Of a stretch of DNA of 10,188 bases, positions 1 to 5,147 are shown piece by piece. The DNA lies in NCBI GenBank assembly GCA_030627475.1, contig DAOURZ010000022.1, positions 1 through 10,188 on the forward strand, written 5' to 3'. The stretch is from Deltaproteobacteria bacterium. GTDB taxonomy: Bacteria; Desulfobacterota; Desulfobacteria; Desulfobacterales; ETH-SRB1. The notes beneath the pieces were generated by a model that was given only the letters and a program-made list of their open reading frames with translations, was not told the origin of the DNA and searched no databases. Made by a program: the position numbers and the translations under genes. How positions within the stretch are numbered: position 1 is the first letter of the stretch; each line of letters starts with the position of its first letter.

Positions 1-137
1 CCTGAACGAAAACTGCTAATTTTTCCAATTTCTGCGTCAGGCGCAAATTTTAATCCTCAAAATACCCAATGTATTCCTTGCGGTTAAAATTTGTGCCTTC
101 CTTGAACTTGAAAAAATTTTTCTAGTTTTCGTTCGGG
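1..137. repeat. 137-bp imperfect palindrome (long inverted repeat) after the regulator gene
   Basis: Two arms of about 56 bp face each other around a central spacer of about 25 bp (57-81). The outer ends match best: GAACGAAAACT (4-14) is the exact reverse complement of AGTTTTCGTTC (124-134). The inner ends also match: CAAATTTTAA (44-53) pairs with TTAAAATTTG (84-93), and GGC/GCC lie just outside them. The middle of the arms is diverged. The element starts 3 bp past the stop codon of the minus-strand regulator, so a transcript running through would fold into a long hairpin. It could be a terminator-like structure, a dispersed palindromic repeat or a MITE-like element. The left end coincides with the window edge, so flanking duplications cannot be examined. 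Confidence 0.7.
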
Positions 138-139
138 CA

Positions 140-1072
140 CTAATTAACCAGATTGTATTTATTAAGTTTTGCATACAATGTACTACGGCTCACATTGAGC
201 TGCTTTGCAACTTTTAATTTATTCCAGTTGTTCTCCTGAAGAATTTTCATAAGAAATCTTTTCTCATTTTCCTCAAAAGAAGTTATCCCTTCATTTTTTT
301 CTGTTAACACTTCATGCAAGATGCGGGAAGGCAGTAACTTGCGCTCAATTTTTTCACCTTCTGTTAAAAGAAAAGCGTGTTGTATTGAGTTTTCCAACTC
401 CTTGACATTGCCTGGCCAGGAATAGTCCATTAATATCTGCAATGTATCGGATGTAACACCTTTAACATTTTTCCCTGTTTCCACATTCAGCATATCTACA
501 AAACATTCTGTCAGAAGGGGAATATCATCTTTCCTTTGCTTTAAAGAAGGTAGATGTATATTAATTACATTCAACATATAAGAAAATTCTTCATTAAAAG
601 TTCCGATTTCGACCTCTTTCCCGAGATCGGCATTAACAGCGGCAATGATCCTGACATCTGTCTTGATACTTTTTTTTCCGCCAAGCCTTTCTATAGACCC
701 ATTCTGCAAAAAATTCTGAAGCTTGATCTGTGTAAACGGAGACATTCTATTAATTTCGCTCAAAAATACTGTCCCGCCATTATTCTGTTCCAGACACCCT
801 TTTTTCTGAGATACCGCCCCTTCAAATGCACCTGTTTCATGACCAAAAAGCCCGCTTTCTACTATAAATCTGGGATAAGCCGAGCAACTATAAACATCAA
901 AGGGTTTATCTTTTCTTGAGCTGTTCAGATGAATACATCTTGCCACCAATGCCTTTTCCGTACCCTCTTCACCCTGAATCACAACCGAGGTATCAGTAGG
1001 AGCCAAATTCAATATCATATTGTAAATCTGCTGCATCCTGGCAGACTGCTTATTGATCTCCTGTATCTTCAC
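140..1072 (-). CDS. Stand-alone NtrC-type AAA+ regulator with Fis HTH; ATPase and sigma-54 contact motifs degenerate
   Basis: This 310-residue protein begins with GTG at 1072, with an AAGGAAGAG ribosome site that overlaps the stop of the antiporter subunit B gene. It has no N-terminal sensor domain. Residues about 6-240 are the sigma-54-interaction AAA+ domain, and about 266-310 are a Fis-type helix-turn-helix with the expected spacing (NNWNKLKVAKQLNVSRSTLY). Family-defining positions are changed. Walker A is GEEGTEKA (34-41) instead of GESGTGKE. The GAFTGA loop is GAFEGA (81-86). Walker B is TVFLSEI, with Ser105 where the catalytic Asp should be. The two arginine-finger positions are Asn160 and Met166, and sensor II is Lys224 in WPGNVKELEN. 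The reading frame is uninterrupted. I infer a DNA-binding protein that no longer hydrolyses ATP or remodels sigma-54 polymerase, perhaps a repressor or a sigma-70-type regulator. Its target is unknown; its place as last gene after mrpE-mrpB suggests a local role. Confidence 0.88.
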   Translation of the reverse strand: MKIQEINKQSARMQQIYNMILNLAPTDTSVVIQGEEGTEKALVARCIHLNSSRKDKPFDVYSCSAYPRFIVESGLFGHETGAFEGAVSQKKGCLEQNNGGTVFLSEINRMSPFTQIKLQNFLQNGSIERLGGKKSIKTDVRIIAAVNADLGKEVEIGTFNEEFSYMLNVINIHLPSLKQRKDDIPLLTECFVDMLNVETGKNVKGVTSDTLQILMDYSWPGNVKELENSIQHAFLLTEGEKIERKLLPSRILHEVLTEKNEGITSFEENEKRFLMKILQENNWNKLKVAKQLNVSRSTLYAKLNKYNLVN

Positions 1073-1087
1073 TTCAAGCTCTCTTCC

Positions 1088-1552
1088 TTAAATTTTCTTT
1101 TCTTTTGAAGACAGTTCACCACCTGTTGCTATATCTAAAAAAATTGAAAGAGATGCACCCATAACGGTAATTGCTACACCAACCTCAATACCAAGAATGC
1201 CAAGCGATCTTGCCTGTGCAATCCCGACATGCAGAATCTTGTCAAGCTCCGCATAGTCCAGAAAATTACCTCCAAGGATTAAACACAACACCCCTATTCC
1301 GGCATATATAAAGACTCCTGAGCTGCACATAATAGTATTCAATCTTTCGCTTATCTTCCTTAACGCATTGTCCAATCCAAAGGTAATGACAAATAATATA
1401 ATGCTGGCCCCAAGGATCACTCCTCCCTGAAATCCCCCCCCAGGGCTGTAGTGTCCATGCGCAAGCACATACAGAGCATAAACCTGCATAAACGGTATCA
1501 GCAGCCTGGAAAGCGTCTTTACAATAACATCATCCGATTGTTTGGTCATCAT
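1088..1552 (-). CDS. mrpB: Mrp/Mnh cation:proton antiporter subunit B
   Basis: This is a polytopic inner-membrane protein of the MnhB/MrpB family, one subunit of the multi-subunit Mrp sodium(potassium)/proton antiporter. The family signature HGHYSPGGGFQGG is present. Around it are hydrophobic stretches: LLIPFMQVYALYVLA, GVILGASIILFVITFGL, VFIYAGIGVLCLILGG and LGILGIEVGVAITVMGASLSIFL. The length of 154 residues is normal for the family. The open frame extends to an ATG at 1570, but that codon has no clear ribosome site. The ATG at 1552 has GGGGTG six bases upstream and fits the usual family N-terminus better, so I chose it. The stop overlaps the ribosome site of the downstream regulator, which implies translational coupling. 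Oddly, subunits A, C and D do not follow it. Confidence 0.88.
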   Translation of the reverse strand: MMTKQSDDVIVKTLSRLLIPFMQVYALYVLAHGHYSPGGGFQGGVILGASIILFVITFGLDNALRKISERLNTIMCSSGVFIYAGIGVLCLILGGNFLDYAELDKILHVGIAQARSLGILGIEVGVAITVMGASLSIFLDIATGGELSSKEKKI

Positions 1553-1612
1553 ATCGTTCACCCCGGTCATTTCATTGAGGTTAAAGCATAAAATTGAAGG
1601 CTTAAAGTAAAA

Positions 1613-1662
1613 ATAATAAGCTCTTCTTTTCTTGTTTTAATCTTTCAGCTCTAATAAGCTCT
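1613..1662. repeat. 11-bp direct repeat between the mrpE stop and mrpB
   Basis: TAATAAGCTCT occurs at 1614-1624 and again at 1652-1662, the second copy ending next to the mrpE stop codon. The 92-110 bp gap between mrpE and mrpB holds no open frame resembling subunits F or G. The repeat may mark an old deletion or slippage endpoint, or may be chance in AT-rich DNA. Confidence 0.3.
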
Positions 1663-2376
1663 CTACTTCAGCGCTACAAAAACAGGCGCCATATCGAAAG
1701 TATCCTGTACATATACATGGTCGGCTTCCATGAATATATGCGCTACCCTGTCTTCCATTTCACCAGTCATGACATCTTCAAGAACCTGTTTACTTACACC
1801 ATGCACATAATATACCCCATCTCTGATATCCACGGTAATGGTCCCGGGTGTGAGGGTAATTGAATTGGCAAGGGTAACCATGGAGATATCGCTTTCCAGT
1901 TTTGTTTTGAACTTTACTATCTTTGGATCTATCAGATCTCCGGATCCCAAAGCCAATTTGGCGACATGCATATTGGAAAGAATAATCTGGTAGAAAAGCC
2001 ATGGAATATAAGCAATAAATCTTTTTACTATTACACGCATATCCCCTGCTCTTGGATTGGCAAAAAGAAGATCATGTGTTCCATACGAAACCAGACCGCA
2101 ACAAAGCAGTCCGATACTGATGTGAAATAAATCATAGTGCCCTGACAAAAGCAGCCAGAAACCAAACAAAATGATGAATGTTGCTGCAAATCTGGTAATC
2201 TCGGTCTTTGTTTGCCTGGCGCCTTTAAATATTGCCTCCACCCTTTTTCTTTGGACAGACTGGACTTCTGAGGTTAATCTGGCCGCAGTATCCAAAACAT
2301 TTCTGCTTCTCTCTCTTGCGTCCTCCAATATCTCAAAGGACTCATCCGTAGCCTGGACTAATATGGTAACTTCCAT
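1663..2376 (-). CDS. mrpE: Mrp/Mnh antiporter subunit E with N-terminal extension
   Basis: This 237-residue protein contains the MnhE/MrpE domain from about residue 60 onward. It has a hydrophobic hairpin (FAATFIILFGFWLLL and ISIGLLCCGLVSYG), a further membrane-associated segment (FIAYIPWLFYQIIL), and the conserved C-terminal block NSITLTPGTITVDI followed by VYYVHGV. MrpE is a small membrane subunit of the Mrp sodium/proton antiporter. Typical members are about 160 residues and start close to the first membrane segment. Here about 58 hydrophilic, charge-rich residues precede it. The start ATG at 2376 has a good AGAGGA site upstream, so the extension appears to be really translated. I have no function for it; it looks helical and lacks a signal peptide. 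It is followed by mrpB, without subunits F and G. Confidence 0.87.
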   Translation of the reverse strand: MEVTILVQATDESFEILEDARERSRNVLDTAARLTSEVQSVQRKRVEAIFKGARQTKTEITRFAATFIILFGFWLLLSGHYDLFHISIGLLCCGLVSYGTHDLLFANPRAGDMRVIVKRFIAYIPWLFYQIILSNMHVAKLALGSGDLIDPKIVKFKTKLESDISMVTLANSITLTPGTITVDIRDGVYYVHGVSKQVLEDVMTGEMEDRVAHIFMEADHVYVQDTFDMAPVFVALK

Positions 2377-2421
2377 TCCGTTCCTCTTCTTTCTATAGAC
2401 TTGCAGATACTATTAAATTTG

Positions 2422-2461
2422 CACACCTTACTGTGTGGGGCTATTAGCTTTCAGTTAATAG
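2422..2461. other. Two small stem-loops between the usp gene and mrpE
   Basis: CACAC (2422-2426) pairs with GTGTG (2433-2437), and CTATTAGCT (2441-2449) pairs with AGTTAATAG (2453-2461) with one mismatch. They sit in the 96-bp gap that a leftward transcript crosses. Neither is followed by a convincing T-run, so they are more likely an RNA processing or stabilising element than a strong terminator. Confidence 0.3.
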
Positions 2462-2472
2462 CTTTTAACTTC

Positions 2473-3249
2473 CTAAGGAACCAACAATGTAGGAACAGAC
2501 GCCATCTTTGCTATGCGACACGACGGTTTTCCCAGAAAAATATCTTTAAAACTTTGCTTCGGCGTTGTCCCCATAACTATCAAGGTAGAATTATAATCTT
2601 TCGCTGCAAGCATGATCTCATCAATAGTTTTACCCGCATACAGATGATATTCTGTGTCAATTCCCTGTTCCAGGCATCTCTTGCGCGTCTCTCTCAACTT
2701 TTTCATAAGCTGCCTCAGATCACGCACAGTTAATTTCTCATGTAGTACGTTTACAATATCAAGCTCGCTGATCAATTCCTTGAAACCGAGTAAACATTGA
2801 AGTGTCTTTTCAGATTCCGGTGACCAATCAGTCGCAAACAAAACACGCTCAAATAGCCCTTTTGAAGTAACCTTCAATGCTGTTTCATCTTTATCAACTA
2901 TCAAAATAGGTGCATTTGCAGCCTTAACAAGATCTCTGACATTAGAATTGCCACACGACGTTTTATTAAAATGAGCTATGGCAAATGATATCCGATCTTC
3001 ATTCCTTGCGTTTAAAATACTATTAGAAAGGCTCCCGGGATCAATTTTTATAGTTGCTTTCAAACCATAATTATTTAATTTTTCTTTCCATTGCTCAAAC
3101 AGCACAAGATTTGCAGTTTTGTTTTCCTTTTCCATGGTGCAAAGAAAAATTATTTCCTCGAAGCCAATATTTCTCAGACCTGATAATTCTTCCAGCACCC
3201 TAAAGCTTGGTTTGCTAATATCTGTAGCATATAATATTTTTCTGCCCAT
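2473..3249 (-). CDS. Tandem-domain universal stress protein (UspA family)
   Basis: This 258-residue cytoplasmic protein has two Usp folds in a row: residues about 1-118 (starting MGRKILYATDIS) and about 131-258 (starting FERVLFATDWS, ending VPTLLVP). The open frame runs on to 3345, but the ATG at 3249 has GGGGAG just upstream and gives the canonical Usp N-terminus, so it is preferred. The nucleotide-binding glycine pattern is only partly kept. In the second domain, MGTTPKQSFKDIFLGKPS replaces the usual G-x2-G-x9-G-S/T run with one glycine missing, and the first domain lacks it. It may therefore not bind ATP like the well-studied forms. It is the first gene of the leftward usp-mrpE-mrpB-regulator group. 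Pairing of Usp proteins with ion transporters is common, and I infer a role in ion or pH stress. Confidence 0.87.
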   Translation of the reverse strand: MGRKILYATDISKPSFRVLEELSGLRNIGFEEIIFLCTMEKENKTANLVLFEQWKEKLNNYGLKATIKIDPGSLSNSILNARNEDRISFAIAHFNKTSCGNSNVRDLVKAANAPILIVDKDETALKVTSKGLFERVLFATDWSPESEKTLQCLLGFKELISELDIVNVLHEKLTVRDLRQLMKKLRETRKRCLEQGIDTEYHLYAGKTIDEIMLAAKDYNSTLIVMGTTPKQSFKDIFLGKPSCRIAKMASVPTLLVP

Positions 3250-3408
3250 TATCTCCCCGTTTTTATAGAGAAAAATTTTAAATTTACATTTTATTTGTAT
3301 AATGCAATATGCGTGCCTTACGATATGAAATATATGCCGGGCCATATTTTTCAGGCATTACCGAAATTTAACACTACAGCATGAATCAAGGAACCAAACA
3401 TAAAGTGA

Positions 3409-3511
3409 CCGATTTTCGGGCACACAATACTGGTTTTCATAGAACACATTTATATCTTTACATAATATTATGTGCAATCATTGTACACAATATACCCGAA
3501 AACTGTACAGT
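3409..3511. promoter_or_regulatory. Cluster of short dyads in the divergent intergenic region
   Basis: Within about 100 bp there are several inverted repeats: CCGA-ttt-TCGG (3409-3419); the perfect 14-bp palindrome ACATAATATTATGT (3460-3473); TGTGCAAT-c-ATTGTACA (3471-3487) with one mismatched pair; and the perfect 10-bp ACTGTACAGT (3502-3511). In addition TTTTCGGG (3413-3420) is inverted as CCCGAAAA (3495-3502). The region separates the leftward usp gene from the rightward CRISPR operon, so these are plausible operators. No regulator can be assigned. Confidence 0.4.
3449..3477 (-). promoter_or_regulatory. Candidate sigma-70-type promoter for the usp-mrp group
   Basis: On the minus strand TTGCAC (3477-3472) is separated by 17 bases from TATAAA (3454-3449). 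The -10 matches consensus in 5 of 6 positions and the -35 in only 3 of 6. It would leave a leader of about 190 nt before the usp start. The 14-bp palindrome at 3460-3473 lies inside its spacer. Support is by pattern only. Confidence 0.3.
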
Positions 3512-3554
3512 AATATTTCCTATGCTTTTGAACTTTTTTATGATGGCAGGATAA

Positions 3555-3799
3555 ATCTGCTCGACCAATATGCATTGCGGAGTACTGCGAGGTGCTTTCG
3601 GCAAGGCCCTTAAAAAATATCCGTTTATTCCGCATCCTTATATATTAAAACCCTGCTTTAGAATCATCAAACAAATACAACAGTGAAAATGTTTTCAAAT
3701 TCGGCTGACTTTATGCCGTTGCTTGTTCTGGGGTTGTGGATTAATATTGGAAAGCAGGCCGGGTTTGAGTTGGGGCGGTATGATATTAACAACAAATAA
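3555..3799 (+). pseudogene. cas6: Decayed cas6 remnant upstream of the type III operon
   Basis: Two fragments in different frames resemble the two ends of Cas6, the RAMP endoribonuclease that cuts precursor crRNA. The first (3570-3686, about 38 codons to a TGA) contains VLRGAFGKALKK, like the Cas6 LRGaFGhaL block, then PFIPHPYIL, like the hPyvlepP block. The Cys-rich stretch usually lying between them is missing. The second (open from 3662, ATG at 3689, TAA at 3797-3799) reads FMPLLVLGLWINIGKQ followed by AGFELGRYDI, like the Cas6 C-terminus (lhiGKgtsFGLGkyei). A complete Cas6 has about 200-300 residues; this remnant could encode at most about 80, so the middle is deleted. Another frame just upstream reads INLLDQYALRST, which could be the shifted N-terminal side. 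It ends 18 bp before the first cas gene start. Assignment rests on motif memory only. The second fragment could still be translated as a 36-residue peptide. Confidence 0.6.
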
Positions 3800-3817
3800 G
3801 ATAGGGAGGAAATGTCG

Positions 3818-5134
3818 ATGAACATTGATTCTTTCAATGATCTTGTTTTACTTATTGGCACAAATCCGTTGCCAAATTTTGTGGTAGCGGAATATTTTCT
3901 TAAAAAGAATAAAAATATTAAAAATATCTGGCTTGTTCATTCAGAAAAAGTTGAAAGTTATTCTCAGGCCGGAACATTGGAACTTGCAAAGAATCTTGAA
4001 CAAATTATTACAGATAGATGGCAAAATAAGCATAAAAACCTGGAATTTCCTCTTAAAAAAATCCCTTTGTCAGACGTAAGCAACGCCTTGAGAATTACAT
4101 CTGACATAGAAAGCATGATTACGGAATTGAAAGAAAATGAAAGTTTTCACTTTAATTACACTGGTGGCACAAAATCAATGAGTACTCATTCATACCGGGA
4201 TTTGAATATGGTTGGAGACAACGTGGAAAAATCCTTTTCTTATCTTGATGGCCGCAATTTCCGGCTCATACTTGATTATCCTGATGAAGTGATAGCAGAT
4301 GATTTAAGAAAAGAGGTAAATATCACCTTTAAAGAGCTTATTAAACTGCATGGATTTGAAAGAAGAAATGAGGCTGGAACGAATCCCTTCGCAGACACAT
4401 TGAAAATGTTTGCAAATCTTATTGAAAGTAACCAGTTAGATAAATTTTATGGAAAAAATGGCGGTTACGACAGAAAGCTTTTTGAAAACGATAAGGGAAA
4501 ATTAGCTGAAAAAGAAGGGCAATTAAAAAACAATAAGGAAAAAATTGACACGTTTAGACCAGGCAAAATTTTTCAGGATATAATTGATAGTATGCCTGAA
4601 GAATACCACTTGTTTGATGATAATGGAGGTTATAAGTGGGGACTTAGTAATAGCGAGTTTGAAAAAACATACTATAAAACATTGAAATATATTGATGGTG
4701 GATGGTTTGAAGAATATATAGCAAAGACCCTTGAAAATGAATTTTGTAATAATACCGGAATCACATTTAATACTAACTGGGAGATAAAAAAACCTGACTG
4801 GCCTGATAAGGCATACTTTGAACTGGATGTGATAATGGTCAACGGCTACCAGCTAACCGGTATATCATGCACTACAGCAGAAAAAAAATATTTATGTAAA
4901 AGCAAGGGCTTTGAGATTCTTCACAGAACAAAACAGATTGGCGGTGATGAAGCAAAGGCTGTGTTAATAACCTTTATGGATAAAAAAACAAGAGATGCCG
5001 TCCAGAATGAGCTTTTACATGACACAGGAGTTATCCAAGGCAATATTTGTGTTCTCGGTAAAAACGATCTAAAAAAAGACAATCTGATTAAAAAGATCAA
5101 GAAATTTATATTTGATAAAAATCAAGGAACTTAA
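3818..5134 (+). CDS. CARF-PD-(D/E)xK ancillary nuclease (Can2/Card1-like) of a type III CRISPR system
   Basis: This 438-residue protein has an N-terminal CARF domain (about 1-160) starting VLLIGTNPLPNFVVAEYFL and carrying NYTGGTKSMS (113-122), the ligand-binding signature for cyclic oligoadenylate. A middle region (about 165-285) is charged and partly coiled. The C-terminal restriction-endonuclease-like fold has Glu298/Glu299 in GGWFEEYI and Asp337 in ELDVIMV. The usual E-x-K position thirteen residues on reads Ser350-Cys-Thr352, and lysines follow in YLCKSKGFE (361, 363). Two ATGs lie six bases apart; the AGGGAGGA site is seven bases from the second (3818) but only one base from the first (3812), so 3818 is chosen. 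It is first in the operon, 13 bp before cas10. Inferred role: activated by cOA from Cas10 to degrade nucleic acid. Substrate, and whether it is catalytically active, are open. Confidence 0.82.
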   Translation: MNIDSFNDLVLLIGTNPLPNFVVAEYFLKKNKNIKNIWLVHSEKVESYSQAGTLELAKNLEQIITDRWQNKHKNLEFPLKKIPLSDVSNALRITSDIESMITELKENESFHFNYTGGTKSMSTHSYRDLNMVGDNVEKSFSYLDGRNFRLILDYPDEVIADDLRKEVNITFKELIKLHGFERRNEAGTNPFADTLKMFANLIESNQLDKFYGKNGGYDRKLFENDKGKLAEKEGQLKNNKEKIDTFRPGKIFQDIIDSMPEEYHLFDDNGGYKWGLSNSEFEKTYYKTLKYIDGGWFEEYIAKTLENEFCNNTGITFNTNWEIKKPDWPDKAYFELDVIMVNGYQLTGISCTTAEKKYLCKSKGFEILHRTKQIGGDEAKAVLITFMDKKTRDAVQNELLHDTGVIQGNICVLGKNDLKKDNLIKKIKKFIFDKNQGT

Positions 5135-5147
5135 AGGAGAAATTCTC

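Larger units (their letters stand above)
3250..3817. other. Intergenic region without an intact gene
   Basis: These 568 bp hold, from left to right, the AT-rich usp leader, the candidate minus-strand promoter with its dyad cluster, and the cas6 remnant. I see no convincing plus-strand promoter for the CRISPR operon. A weak candidate is TTGAAC (3528-3533) with GATAAA (3550-3555), 16 bases apart. No CRISPR repeats, tRNA or clear terminator were found. Confidence 0.7.

Noticed and set aside
1..137. CRISPR repeat or array at the left end
   Set aside because: The structure is a single inverted repeat, not regularly spaced direct repeats; no array was seen anywhere in the window.
554..919. 121-codon open frame antisense to the AAA+ regulator
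   Set aside because: It is a mirror of a clearly coding frame, with low-complexity Phe/Ile/Lys content and no ribosome site.
2401..2733. 110-codon open frame antisense to the end of the usp gene
   Set aside because: It overlaps the conserved Usp C-terminal domain on the other strand and resembles nothing.
3465..3490. Possible sigma-54 (-24/-12) promoter for the usp gene: TTGCA at the -12 element
   Set aside because: The -24 element would read TG instead of the near-invariant GG, so it falls short; the sigma-70-like reading is no worse.
3381..3554. 57-codon plus-strand open frame starting MNQGTKHKV
   Set aside because: It has no ribosome site or recognisable domain, covers the AT-rich dyad region and has no coding-like composition; most likely chance.
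3812..3817. Upstream ATG (3812) as start of the CARF nuclease
   Set aside because: The AGGGAGGA site leaves only one base to this codon, but seven to the ATG at 3818.
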